Source of the DNA: Naasia sp.
Lineage (GTDB): Bacteria; Actinomycetota; Actinomycetes; Actinomycetales; Microbacteriaceae
Assembly (NCBI RefSeq): GCF_025465545.1
Contig: NZ_JAODMK010000021.1
Location: 22,917 to 86,916, forward strand
DNA length: 64,000 bases
Direction of reading: 5' to 3'
The notes beneath the pieces were generated by a model. That model was not told the origin of the DNA. It saw only the letters and a program-made list of their open reading frames with translations, and ran no database searches. The position numbers and the translations under genes were made by a program. This document shows positions 49,767 to 58,112 of the stretch, one piece after another. Each line of letters begins with the position of its first letter. The stretch's first letter is position 1.

Positions 49767-50248
49767 TTCGCTTCTTTCCAGTGCGTGTCCTGGGTGAAGG
49801 TGCGGTCGTAGCCGCCGCCGTTCCAGCTCGTCATCTTCTTGGGATGCACGAGGAACGGCACGCGCGGGAAGACCAGGGTGCTCTTCGCGTAGTCCATGCC
49901 ATCCGGTCCGAGGTAGCGCATGGCCATCTCCATCATCGGCTCGACGTACTCGAAATCGTCACCGAGGAACTCGATCTCGCCCTGCACGCTCACCCGCTTG
50001 TAGGGAAGCTCGAAGTTGTCCACCAGGAGGCCGCAGCGGGGGTCGCGGCGCAGGTTCTTCACCATGCCGGTCCGCTCTTTGCTGACCACCAGGAAGGAGG
50101 AGCCGTCCCACGTGTACCAGACCGGGCTGATCGAGGGGAAGCCGTTCTCGTTGACCGTCGCGATCTTCGCGAACAGGCGGCCGGTGGTGAGGAACTCGTC
50201 GCGTTCCTCCGGGGTCATTCCCCGGCCGTCGTTGGAGGTCATGGCCAT
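49763..50248 (-). CDS. Pyridoxamine 5'-phosphate oxidase-fold protein
   Basis: A 161-aa split-barrel flavin-binding-type protein: FAKIATVNENGFPSISPVWYTWDGSSFLVVS, RDPRCGLLVDNFELPYKRVSVQGEIEFLG. The fold is shared by PNPOx, F420-dependent reductases and haem-degrading proteins; the true cofactor is unknown. It has no signal peptide. The 4-nt overlap with the SDR gene and the 31-nt gap to the permease put it in the operon. Function by fold only. Confidence 0.85.
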   Translation of the reverse strand: MAMTSNDGRGMTPEERDEFLTTGRLFAKIATVNENGFPSISPVWYTWDGSSFLVVSKERTGMVKNLRRDPRCGLLVDNFELPYKRVSVQGEIEFLGDDFEYVEPMMEMAMRYLGPDGMDYAKSTLVFPRVPFLVHPKKMTSWNGGGYDRTFTQDTHWKEAK

Positions 50249-50279
50249 GAGTGGAGTGCCTTTCTGTCGGTGCTGAAGG

Positions 50280-51278
50280 TCAGGAGGGAACGGGTGCCAG
50301 GGGACGGCGACGGAAACGCCGGACCCGGCTGACGCCGCGCACGAAGAGGGCAGCCGCGATGAGGATGATCAGTCCGCGGAACAGCTGCTGGTACCAGACC
50401 TCGATGCGCAGGAGGTTGAAGACGTTGCCGAGCAGGGCGAAGAGCAGCACACCGCCGAGCAGGCCGATGAGTCGCCCGCGACCGCCCTCCAGGCTGGCGC
50501 CGCCGATCACGACGACGGCGAGGGCCGTGAACTCGAGCCCGTTGGCGGCCGCAGGGTCGCCGACCCCGGCTCCGGCGAGGAACAGCAGTCCTGCCAGCCC
50601 GCCGAGCAGGCCACTGATGAGGAATCCGCCGGCCTGGACGAGCGGCACCCGCACCCCGCTGAGCGCGGCCACCTCGGGGTTGCCGCCGGCGGCGAACACG
50701 TGGCGGCCCCATACCGTCTTCGTCAGCAGGAACCAGGCCGCGATCCAGATGACCGCCACGCCGACGACGATCACATAGATGCCGCCGACGGTCTGGGCGC
50801 CGTAGAAGGCGGTGAGCGCGGGGGCGCTCTTGCCGACGGGAGTCGGAGCGATGTACAGAGCGACGCCCTGCACGATTGCCGCGGTGCCCAGCGTCGCGAT
50901 GAACGACTCGACCTTGAGGACCACCACCACGAGGGTGTTGAGGGCGCCGACTGCGATGCCGACGAGTACGGCGACGAGGATGCCGGTCGGCAGGTTGGCG
51001 TCGGAGCCGTCCATCACGAGGGCGGCGAGGATGGCGGTCAGCTTGGCGTTCGCGGCGATCGAGAGGTCGACGTGGCCGAGGAGCACGACGAGGAACTGAG
51101 CCAGCCCGACGATCGCGAGGATGGCGCCCTGCCGGCTGACGTTGTTGAGGTTGCCCGGCGTCGCGAAGTTCTTCGCGTACAGCAGGGCGATCACCAGCAG
51201 GATGCCGACGACGAGCCAGACGACGCCGCCGTTGCCCGCGACCCGTGCCAGCCGGTCGCTCCAGGAGGAGGTCCTCAT
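50280..51278 (-). CDS. CUT2-type sugar ABC transporter permease 1
   Basis: A 332-aa BPD_transp_2 permease (ribose/xylose/sugar-alcohol type) with about ten membrane helices. Conserved pieces are GLAQFLVVLLGHVDLSIAANAKLTAI, GRHVFAAGGNPEVAALSG, and EFTALAVVVIGGASLEGGRG. It imports an unknown solute with the ATPase and binding protein encoded next. The start ATG 51276-51278 overlaps the ATPase stop. This permease and that at 54123-55082 differ strongly, so the transporter is a heterodimer in the membrane. Confidence 0.92.
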   Translation of the reverse strand: MRTSSWSDRLARVAGNGGVVWLVVGILLVIALLYAKNFATPGNLNNVSRQGAILAIVGLAQFLVVLLGHVDLSIAANAKLTAILAALVMDGSDANLPTGILVAVLVGIAVGALNTLVVVVLKVESFIATLGTAAIVQGVALYIAPTPVGKSAPALTAFYGAQTVGGIYVIVVGVAVIWIAAWFLLTKTVWGRHVFAAGGNPEVAALSGVRVPLVQAGGFLISGLLGGLAGLLFLAGAGVGDPAAANGLEFTALAVVVIGGASLEGGRGRLIGLLGGVLLFALLGNVFNLLRIEVWYQQLFRGLIILIAAALFVRGVSRVRRFRRRPLAPVPS

Positions 51279-52804
51279 GCGGCGGCCTCGTTCTTTCCGT
51301 GCGTCGTGTGCGATGCGATGAGCCGCATGATGCTCTCCTCGGTGGCTCCGGTGCCGGGAAGCTCGCCGACGATCTGACCGTCCGCCATGACGAGGATGCG
51401 GTCGGAGAGGCCCAGCACTTCGATGAGCTCGGACGACACCACGAGGACGGCCTTGCCTGCGTCGGCGAGGTTTCGGAGGATTCCGTAGATCTGCTCCTTG
51501 GACCCGACGTCGATGCCGCGCGTTGGTTCGTCGAAGATGATGACGTCCGGCAGCAGCTCCAGCCATTTGGCGATGACGACCTTCTGCTGGTTGCCACCGG
51601 ACAGGGTGCGCACCGGCGCCGCTCCGCCCTTCGCGGTCTTGATCGCGAGAGCGTCGATCGCCTTGTCCACCAGCGTGCGCTCCTGCATGCGCCCGATGCC
51701 GCCGAACCGGGAGCGCAGGCGCTTCCAGGCGAGCATCGAGATGTGCAGAGAAACCGGCTTGTCGAGTGCGAGCCCCATGCCCTTGCGATCCTCGGGCAGG
51801 TAGGCGATGCGCCCCCGCATCGCGTCCGCGGGGCTTCCTGGCCGGAGGGGCGAGGAGGAGAGGGTGAGGCTGCCGCCGAGGATCGGGACGTCCCCGAACA
51901 GCGCGCGGGCCAGCCGTGTGCGACCCGAGCCCTGCAGGCCGGCGAGACCGACGATCTCCCCCGCGCGGAGCGTGAGGTTGACGGGGGCGGCGAGTCCGAG
52001 GACCTCGAGATTCGTCGCCTCGAGCACGGCGCTGCCCGGTTCGACGCCGGGGGGCGGAAACAGATGGGAGAGACTGCGGCCGACCATCAGCGAGATGAGA
52101 GAGTCGGCGTCCGTCTCTTCGATCGCGCCAGCGCCGCTGTTGCGGCCATCCTTCAACACCGAGAAACGGCTGCAGAGCTCGAACACCTCGTCGATGCGGT
52201 GGCTCACATAGAGGACCGCGACACCGTCGGCGGCAAGAGCGCGGATGACCTCGAAGAGGCCGCGCAGCTCTGCGCCGGAGAGAACTGCAGAGGGCTCGTC
52301 GAGGGCGATCACCTTCACATCACTCGCGAGGGCCTTCGCGATCTCCACGAGCTGCGCCTGGGCAACGGAGAGTGTTTCCACGCGCGTGGACGGTGCGACA
52401 GAGGCGCTGACCCGCGCCAGGAGTTCCCGAGCCCGAGCCGCCATCTCGGCCTCTCGGAGCACTCCCCCGCGGGCGCGCTCCTGGCCGAGGAAGATGTTCT
52501 CCGCGACCGTCAGGGACGGGATCAACGAGAACTCCTGATGCACGATCGCGACGCCGAGATCGCGAGCCGCGCCGGGCGTGTACCTGCCCAGTTCGACCGC
52601 CTCCCCCAGCACCCGCAGCGTTCCCGCGTCGGGGCGCACCACGCCGCTGAGGATCTTCAGCAGCGTCGACTTTCCCGCGCCGTTCTCCCCCATCAGCGCG
52701 TGCACCTCGCCGCGGTGCACGGTGAGGCTCACGTCGTCGAGGGCAGTCACGGGGCCGTAGGTCTTGCCGATGCCCTCGAGCTGGATCGCGGGTGCGTCCG
52801 CCAT
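51275..52804 (-). CDS. CUT2-type sugar ABC transporter ATP-binding protein
   Basis: A 509-aa double ABC ATPase of the RbsA/MglA/XylG kind. The first cassette has GENGAGKSTLLKIL and VIALDEPSAVL with a weak signature LSVAQAQLVEIAKAL; the second has GLQGSGRTRLARAL (P-loop), LSGGNQQKVVIAKWL (perfect signature) and VIIFDEPTRGID. The asymmetry is usual for CUT2 transporters, where only one site is fully active. It lies between the permease and the binding protein, 63 nt after the latter, with a strong hairpin in that gap. Confidence 0.94.
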   Translation of the reverse strand: MADAPAIQLEGIGKTYGPVTALDDVSLTVHRGEVHALMGENGAGKSTLLKILSGVVRPDAGTLRVLGEAVELGRYTPGAARDLGVAIVHQEFSLIPSLTVAENIFLGQERARGGVLREAEMAARARELLARVSASVAPSTRVETLSVAQAQLVEIAKALASDVKVIALDEPSAVLSGAELRGLFEVIRALAADGVAVLYVSHRIDEVFELCSRFSVLKDGRNSGAGAIEETDADSLISLMVGRSLSHLFPPPGVEPGSAVLEATNLEVLGLAAPVNLTLRAGEIVGLAGLQGSGRTRLARALFGDVPILGGSLTLSSSPLRPGSPADAMRGRIAYLPEDRKGMGLALDKPVSLHISMLAWKRLRSRFGGIGRMQERTLVDKAIDALAIKTAKGGAAPVRTLSGGNQQKVVIAKWLELLPDVIIFDEPTRGIDVGSKEQIYGILRNLADAGKAVLVVSSELIEVLGLSDRILVMADGQIVGELPGTGATEESIMRLIASHTTHGKNEAAA

Positions 52805-52824
52805 GCGTGTGTTCCCTTCAGGGG

Positions 52825-52862
52825 GAGCGCCGGTGGGACCCCGCGGGATCCCACCGGCGCTC
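52825..52862 (-). promoter_or_regulatory. Hairpin between the binding-protein and ATPase genes
   Basis: A perfect 14-bp stem (GAGCGCCGGTGGGA, 52825-52838, with complement 52849-52862) lies 5 nt after the binding-protein stop and 20 nt before the ATPase start. It has no T run. Such hairpins commonly protect the 3' end of binding-protein mRNA and lower the downstream genes, so that more binding protein is made. Confidence 0.7.
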
Positions 52863-52867
52863 GTCTG

Positions 52868-54052
52868 CTACTTGCCGAAGCCTGCGTCCAGGTAGACCTG
52901 GTCGTCGGCCACCTTCGGTCCGATGAAGTCATCGTTGAAGGCGGGCTCATACCACTTGTCGGCGTCGGCCTGGTTGTACGGCGCTGTGCCGTCCATCAGA
53001 TCGATGACGTCGGTGTACTTGGGGACCGACTTGCCGTCGAGGACATCCAGCACGGTGTTGACGCACTCCTGTGCGGCAGCCGGCGGGAACGGCGCCACCT
53101 CGAAGTCGAGCTTGTTCTCGATGGCGAGGCGCAGGAACCCGTTGGTCGGGTTGGTGCCGCCCATCAGCGGAACGTCCAGGCCGGCCTCCTGGTAGGCCTG
53201 GATGACCGACGGGCCCATCTCGAGGCCACCGACCCAGACCGCGTCCACCTCGGGCTGCTGAGCGATGACGGTGCGCATGACGTCGATCGCGTCGGCCGCC
53301 GACCAGTTCGCGTACTGCTCGCTCACGATCTGGATGTCCGGGTACTGGGAGAAGGCCGCCTGTGCGCCCGACTTCCAGAACTCGGCCGCGTCGGCACCGG
53401 CGATGCCGTGCAGCATGACGACCTTGCCCTTGCCGCCCAGCTTCTTCGCGATCGCATCGGCCGTGGAGAAGCCCATGAGCGGGATGTCCCGGCTGACCTC
53501 TGCGGTGTAGGCATCGGTCTGCACGCCGGCCATGCAGGTGACGACCGGGATGCCTGCCTCCTTGGCCCGCTCGACGGAGGAGACGAGGCCTGCTCGCGAG
53601 AGCGAGGTCAGCAGGATCGCGTCAACCCCCGCAGCGATGGCGTCCTCGACACCCTTCGTCTGATTCTCGGTGGCGAAGTCCCACGGCACGTAGAGCACGT
53701 CGCCGACCTTGCCGGACTTGTCGAAGGCGTCGTTCATGACTGCGTCGAAGGTGGTACCCCAGCCGTTGGTGGGTCCCTGGACGACTGCCGCGATGTTGTA
53801 GGGCGCGTCCTTCTTGAACGCGCTGGTGTCCACGGTCACGCCTTCCGCGTCCGCGACCTGCTTGGAGTAGTCGTCGGTGAGCGCAGGGTTGCCGTTGGCG
53901 TCCGTCTCGATCGGGGTCGCGGATGCGGCGGTCCCCGACGATGAGCCGGTGGAGCCCGGGGACGATGAGCAGGCGGCGAGGCTCACCGCCGTGGTGCTGA
54001 GTGCGATCAGGGCGGTTGCCCTCATCAGCCGGGAACGGGTGTGACGATTCAC
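52868..54052 (-). CDS. ABC transporter substrate-binding lipoprotein (sugar-type)
   Basis: A 394-aa Peripla_BP_4-type binding protein. The N-terminus (RATALIALSTTAVSLAAC) is a lipoprotein signal with Cys 28. It is followed by a Ser/Gly/Thr linker, then AAVVQGPTNGWGTTFDAVMND, FATENQTKGVEDAIAAGVDAILL, GGKGKVVMLHGIAGADAA and DAVWVGGLEMGPSVIQAYQEA. The ligand is unknown; aromatic residues in NGWGT and YANWSA may stack with a sugar or ring. GTG start at 54050-54052 with AAGGAG upstream. Confidence 0.93.
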   Translation of the reverse strand: MNRHTRSRLMRATALIALSTTAVSLAACSSSPGSTGSSSGTAASATPIETDANGNPALTDDYSKQVADAEGVTVDTSAFKKDAPYNIAAVVQGPTNGWGTTFDAVMNDAFDKSGKVGDVLYVPWDFATENQTKGVEDAIAAGVDAILLTSLSRAGLVSSVERAKEAGIPVVTCMAGVQTDAYTAEVSRDIPLMGFSTADAIAKKLGGKGKVVMLHGIAGADAAEFWKSGAQAAFSQYPDIQIVSEQYANWSAADAIDVMRTVIAQQPEVDAVWVGGLEMGPSVIQAYQEAGLDVPLMGGTNPTNGFLRLAIENKLDFEVAPFPPAAAQECVNTVLDVLDGKSVPKYTDVIDLMDGTAPYNQADADKWYEPAFNDDFIGPKVADDQVYLDAGFGK

Positions 54053-54122
54053 GATTCTCCTTGGATGGTGTGCGGGGTGCTGGTGCTGGTCGGGAAGCGG
54101 GGCGGGAGGCGGGGAGGGGACA

Positions 54123-55082
54123 TCATCGGCGCCGCGCCGGCAGGTGCAGGGTGAGGGCGAGGATCAGCACGACACCCTTGAGGATGTTCTGCGTCTCGGG
54201 TCGGAGGCCGAGCACCACGACGAGGGTCGACAGGGCGCTGAGCACGAGCACGCCGCCGAGCGCGGCGACGAAAGAGCCCTCTCCTCCCTTGAAGCGCGCG
54301 CCTCCGAGCAGCGCCGCCGTGATGGAGTCGAGTTCGAGTCCGGAACCGATGGATCGGTCGACGTAGCCGGAGAAGCCGGTGAGCAGCGCGCCCCCGATCA
54401 CCGCGAGAACCGCCGAGATCACGAAGGCCAGCCACTGCTTGCCGCCGACGGCGATGCCGGACAGCTGGGCCATTCGGGGATTGGCACCGGAGAGCACGAG
54501 GCGGCGCCCGGACGGCGTCCGTGACGTCCACCAGGTGGAGGCGGCCGTGGCGAGAAGCCAGAGCAGCACGGGGATGGCGATCGGTCCCAGCGACCCCCGG
54601 GCCAGCCCGATGAGGTCCGCCGGCGCCTGCGCGCTCACCCCTCCACGGGTCCACAGCAGCTGCGCCCCGGTGAGCACGAGGACCATGCCGAAGGTGGCGA
54701 CGAAGGCGGGGACGCCGCGACGCACGACGAGCCAGGCATTCGCGCTGCCGACCAGAACGGCGATGCCGAGCGCGGCGAGGATGCCGACCGCACTGCTGTC
54801 CAGCGTGGTGACGGCGATCGCGGTGATCCCCGCCATCGCCGCGACCGACAGGTCCACGCCGCGCACCATGAGCACGAAGACCTGCCCGACCGTGATGATT
54901 CCGAGGATCGATGCACGGCGGAGGGTGTTGCCGACGTTGACCCCGGCATAGAAGTTGGGCGCGAGGATCGCGGCGGCGATGAGGATCACCGCCAGTGCGA
55001 TGAAGATGCCCTTGCCGGAGAGGGCCGCGTTCGCGACGCCACGCACCCGGTCCCGGGTGCTCACCGTTGCTTCCGCGGTCAT
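54123..55082 (-). CDS. CUT2-type sugar ABC transporter permease 2
   Basis: A 319-aa BPD_transp_2 permease. Motifs: GQVFVLMVRGVDLSVAAMAGITAI, GRRLVLSGANPRMAQLSG, and ELDSITAALLGGARFKGGEGS. About ten helices. It overlaps the isoaspartyl-peptidase gene by 4 nt and is followed after 70 nt by the binding protein. The two permeases flank the binding protein and ATPase genes in the operon, an uncommon order. Confidence 0.92.
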   Translation of the reverse strand: MTAEATVSTRDRVRGVANAALSGKGIFIALAVILIAAAILAPNFYAGVNVGNTLRRASILGIITVGQVFVLMVRGVDLSVAAMAGITAIAVTTLDSSAVGILAALGIAVLVGSANAWLVVRRGVPAFVATFGMVLVLTGAQLLWTRGGVSAQAPADLIGLARGSLGPIAIPVLLWLLATAASTWWTSRTPSGRRLVLSGANPRMAQLSGIAVGGKQWLAFVISAVLAVIGGALLTGFSGYVDRSIGSGLELDSITAALLGGARFKGGEGSFVAALGGVLVLSALSTLVVVLGLRPETQNILKGVVLILALTLHLPARRR

Positions 55083-56029
55083 CGGGTGCCTGCCCGGGGG
55101 TCGCCGAGTCGGAAGACCTCGGTGGCGGTGCGCGCCACCACGGGGAAGCTGGAGCCGTTGTGCGCGGTGACGACCTCGTTCTGCTCGGCGTCCACCGCGA
55201 CGATGGCGCAGACCGCATTCTCTGCGCCGGCCAGCTGAAGCAGGGTCTCCTCCATCGCCGGGGCGAGCCCGATGCGCGAGGCGAGGGCCGCGAGCGACGA
55301 CGCCAGCTGCCGGTTCATCGTGGCCTCACCCGACCCGGAGCAGAGGACGCCGAAGCGGCGGTCCGTCCAGTAGCCGGCGCCGCGGATGCACGCGTCGCCG
55401 ACACGCCCCGGCAGCTTGCCGACGAGGCCGCCCGTGCTGGAGGCCGCGCTGACGCGTCCCAGGCCGTTGATGGCCAGGCTCCCCACCGTCTCGCTGGGGA
55501 CGGCGCGCCCGGTGAAGACGCTCCGAGTGGGGTCGGCCGTGATCGCGTCGAGGGCCGTCTTCTGCTCGTCGACGACGAGGTCTTCGATCGGGATGCCGCG
55601 GGATCGGGCGTAGTCGCTCGCCTGGGCGCCGACCAGGAGAACGACGTCCTCCTCCTGCAGCAGCCGATACGCCAGCGCCGCGGGCCGCCGAAGCCCGGGC
55701 GCAGCCCCGACGCCGACCGATCGGCCGAGCCAGCCGTCCGAGACGGCGCCGTCTGTTTCCACAGTGCCCGCGCGGGTGAGCACCGAGCCGAAGCCGGAGT
55801 TGAACGCCGGGTCGTCCTCCAGGACGCCGACTGCCGCGATTGCAGCTTCGATGCCCCGGTCGTCGCCGCTGAACATCTCGAAACCCGCGAGCGTTGCCGT
55901 CTCCAGGGAATCGAAGGTGTCCTGAGTCGGCTCCATGTCGACACCGCCGTGAACGAGGACCACCCGGCTGCCACCGGGCAGGGCACGGCGCTCGAGAACA
56001 ATCTCGGACGTCGTGAAGCGCGCGTTCAT
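55079..56029 (-). CDS. Isoaspartyl peptidase/L-asparaginase family (Ntn) hydrolase
   Basis: A 316-aa Ntn-hydrolase of the plant-type asparaginase/isoaspartyl aminopeptidase/glycosylasparaginase group. Family features: VVLVHGGVDMEP at the N-terminus, LEDDPAFNSGFGSVLTRAG, the nucleophile Thr in SETVGSLAINGLGRVSAA, STGGLVGKLPGRVGDACIRGAGYWT. It is made as a precursor that cuts itself before the Thr. It starts the operon (ATG 56027-56029), so the imported substrate may be a beta-aspartyl amide, beta-asparaginyl sugar or similar. Not proven. Its promoter region is shared with the divergent regulator. Confidence 0.92.
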   Translation of the reverse strand: MNARFTTSEIVLERRALPGGSRVVLVHGGVDMEPTQDTFDSLETATLAGFEMFSGDDRGIEAAIAAVGVLEDDPAFNSGFGSVLTRAGTVETDGAVSDGWLGRSVGVGAAPGLRRPAALAYRLLQEEDVVLLVGAQASDYARSRGIPIEDLVVDEQKTALDAITADPTRSVFTGRAVPSETVGSLAINGLGRVSAASSTGGLVGKLPGRVGDACIRGAGYWTDRRFGVLCSGSGEATMNRQLASSLAALASRIGLAPAMEETLLQLAGAENAVCAIVAVDAEQNEVVTAHNGSSFPVVARTATEVFRLGDPRAGTR

Positions 56030-56077
56030 GGCTGACCCTTTCCGTCGGCAGGAGCGACTCGGACCAACCCTAGGGAA

Positions 56078-56090
56078 GCTGTCAGACAGC
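56078..56090. promoter_or_regulatory. FadR/GntR-type operator palindrome
   Basis: GCTGTC-A-GACAGC is a perfect 13-bp palindrome with odd centre at 56084, between the regulator and the operon. Its TGTC-n-GACA core fits the general FadR-family operator pattern (TnGTnnnACnA-like). It overlaps a possible minus-strand -10 (TAGGGT, complement of 56069-56074 region). Confidence 0.65.
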
Positions 56091-56184
56091 CTGCTACCCC
56101 AGGCCCGTGCTTTTACGAGATCGAAACAATGCGGGACTCCGACGTTCATCCACAGGCCAGGACGAAGCCTCGACACCTCGCTGT

Positions 56185-56190
56185 TACGAT
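56185..56190 (+). promoter_or_regulatory. Likely -10 box of the FadR-type regulator (leaderless)
   Basis: TACGAT lies 6 nt upstream of the GTG start at 56197. There is no ribosome site, so transcription probably starts at or next to the GTG and the message is leaderless, which is common in actinobacteria. Confidence 0.5.
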
Positions 56191-56196
56191 GACGCC

Positions 56197-56958
56197 GTGA
56201 TTCTCCCGGTGACGGGCCGAGACCGGCGAGCACTCCCGGACATCGTGGCCGAGCGGCTCCTCTCCGCCGTCAACGACGGGTCGCTCAAGCCGGGCGAGCA
56301 GTTGCCGACCGAGCTCGAACTCGCCGCCCAACTGGGCATCGGTCGCACGTCGCTGCGCGAGGCCATCCAACGCCTCCGCACCATCGGGGTGCTCGAGGTG
56401 CGCAATGGCCTCGGCACCTTCGTCGTCGATCGCACCCGGATGGAACCCGTGCACTCGTTCGTCCAGTGGTCGGTGGCGAACGAGTTCGAGGTCACCGAGG
56501 TCTTCGAGGCGCGCCTGTCGCTGGAGGTGTCCGCGGCCGGACTCGCGGGCGAGCGCGCCAGCGAGGAAGAGATTGCCGCGCTTCAGGCGGCGGCCCTACG
56601 GCACCGGAGCGCCAGGGGCATCGAAGAACTCATCGACACGGACGAGGAGTTCCACACCGCTCTCGTGCGCTGTGCCGGGAACGCCCTGGTGGCGCGGCTG
56701 TACGCGATGCTCGTGCCCGGGCTGCGCGACTTCCGACGGATGTCGCTGGCCATCCCGGCTTCGGCTGAGCGTTCCGCGCACACGCACGATGCCATCGTCG
56801 ACGCGGTCGCCGCGCACGATCCGTTCCAGAGTCGCTCGGCGACTCTCGAGCACCTCTGGGACCTCTACTCGCTGGTCACCACGGCCGCCAATACCAACCC
56901 CACCGATGGAGCGCTCCGGAAGGAGATCGCGGACCGCCGCGCCTGGTTCGACGACTGA
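56197..56958 (+). CDS. FadR/GntR family transcriptional regulator
   Basis: A 253-aa FadR-type regulator. The winged helix is residues 10-75: LPDIVAERLLSAVNDGSLKPGEQLPTELELAAQLGIGRTSLREAIQRLRTIGVLEVRNGLGTFV. The C-terminal FCD/FadR ligand domain (85-240) has the metal/ligand His residues HTALVRCAGN and HTHDAIVDAVAAHD. Ligands are usually small carboxylates. It is divergent from the isoaspartyl-peptidase operon and very likely its repressor, de-repressed by the substrate or a product. The GTG 56197 start fits a leaderless message. Confidence 0.92.
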   Translation: MILPVTGRDRRALPDIVAERLLSAVNDGSLKPGEQLPTELELAAQLGIGRTSLREAIQRLRTIGVLEVRNGLGTFVVDRTRMEPVHSFVQWSVANEFEVTEVFEARLSLEVSAAGLAGERASEEEIAALQAAALRHRSARGIEELIDTDEEFHTALVRCAGNALVARLYAMLVPGLRDFRRMSLAIPASAERSAHTHDAIVDAVAAHDPFQSRSATLEHLWDLYSLVTTAANTNPTDGALRKEIADRRAWFDD

Positions 56959-57075
56959 GAGGCTGCCTGGCCTCCTTCGGGCGCTTCATCCGGTCGAGTC
57001 GTGTTCGGGCGGCAGGTCGAAGAGCTGGGCAGCCATGGAACGCCTGCCGTCAGTCGCCGCAAGCCAGGCGGCGCA

Positions 57076-57921
57076 TCAGGCGTCGCAGGCCACTCCGTCG
57101 CCATCTCGGTCGAGGTCATAGATGTCCGAGCCGTCGACGTAGACCGGGCCAGATACATAGGAGGGGCCGTTGCCGCTTCCGCCTGCGCAGTCCACATCGC
57201 TGTCGATCGGCACGCACGCCCCGGAGTAGTTCGGATCGCAGCCGTCATCCGATGGCTCGGGCTCCGGATCCGGCTCGGCCACCGGTTCGGGATCAGGCGC
57301 GGGCTCGGGCGCCGGCGCGACATAGGTGCCGACGGTCGTCACCTCGTCCACCGGCGCGGTCGTGACCTCGTCAGTGAGAAGAACCCGATCGACCTCCTTG
57401 CCGTCGCGCAGGGTGATGCGGAACGACTTGGTGCGAACCCCAGCCCGCCCCGTCTGCGTCACCTCTGACGTGCCCGAATCGCGATCGGCGTCCTTCACGG
57501 TCTTCTGCTTGAACGCCACCGGCTCGAGCTCCTCGGTGTTGGCGTACGTGATCACCGGTCCCCTCGGTGTGGACGTCGTGGTGGGGACCGGAGCGGCAAG
57601 GGGCACCGCCGTTGCCGTCGGTCGCACGGCCGCAACGCTCAGCGCGAGTTGCGTCGCGGCGTTCCCGGCCGCGACCGCTCCCGATACGAAGAGCAGAACT
57701 CCGGCTGCGGCCGCAAGGATGATGGTGCGCGTCTTGAACCGGCGGGGGCTCGCGACCGCTGTGCTCCCCGAAGTCGGCTCTGGTGAACTGGCAGAAGCGG
57801 CGGCCGCCGTGACGACGGGTGCCGGCCGAGTCTGCGTCCCCGTCGTCCACTGGGCCCCGTCCCACCAGCGGACGCTGTTGCTGTCGTAGGGGTCGTCGTA
57901 CCAGCCTGCTGAGGGGTTCAC
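57076..57921 (-). CDS. DUF2510 / G5 / excalibur-domain surface protein
   Basis: A 281-aa protein. It begins with a DUF2510 motif (SAGWYDDPYDSNSVRWWDGAQW), a membrane helix (about 66-85, RTIILAAAAGVLLFVSG), then a G5-like domain (ITYANTEELEPVAFKQKTV, FRITLRDGKEVDRVLLTDE), a Pro/Glu/Asp linker and a C-terminal excalibur calcium-binding domain (DCAGGSGNGPSYVSGPVYVDGSD and DLDRDGDGVACDA). Topology: short cytoplasmic DUF2510 part and outside adhesion/calcium-binding part. Probably cell-wall associated; exact role unknown. Starts ATG 57919-57921. Confidence 0.9.
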   Translation of the reverse strand: MNPSAGWYDDPYDSNSVRWWDGAQWTTGTQTRPAPVVTAAAASASSPEPTSGSTAVASPRRFKTRTIILAAAAGVLLFVSGAVAAGNAATQLALSVAAVRPTATAVPLAAPVPTTTSTPRGPVITYANTEELEPVAFKQKTVKDADRDSGTSEVTQTGRAGVRTKSFRITLRDGKEVDRVLLTDEVTTAPVDEVTTVGTYVAPAPEPAPDPEPVAEPDPEPEPSDDGCDPNYSGACVPIDSDVDCAGGSGNGPSYVSGPVYVDGSDIYDLDRDGDGVACDA

Positions 57922-58054
57922 GGATCTCCTCGTTGAAATCGAACTCTCACAGGATGCGGCCGGGTTCGCAGATTGCCTAGTCCGACACGAGGATTCGATA
58001 TCCGGGACGGCTTACCGCGCGACGGAGAGAAGGTGCGCCGCCCCCGCACGCAGC

Positions 58055-58095
58055 CGCGCCCCGGCCGTCCTCCGTGAGAGGACGACCGGGGCGCG
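58055..58095 (-). terminator. Terminator of the second GlsB-type gene
   Basis: CGCGCCCCGG-CC-GTCCTC (58055-58072) pairs with GAGGAC-GA-CCGGGGCGCG (58078-58095) around a 5-nt CGTGA loop, with one internal mismatch pair. It lies 18 nt after the stop on the minus strand. Confidence 0.8.
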
Positions 58096-58112
58096 GTGAG
58101 ATAAGCGCTCGC

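Noticed and set aside
51245..53944. 899-codon open frame on the plus strand
   Set aside because: Antisense to the ABC ATPase and binding-protein genes; low complexity, His/Arg/Gly/Asp-rich, no motif, due to GC-rich third positions.
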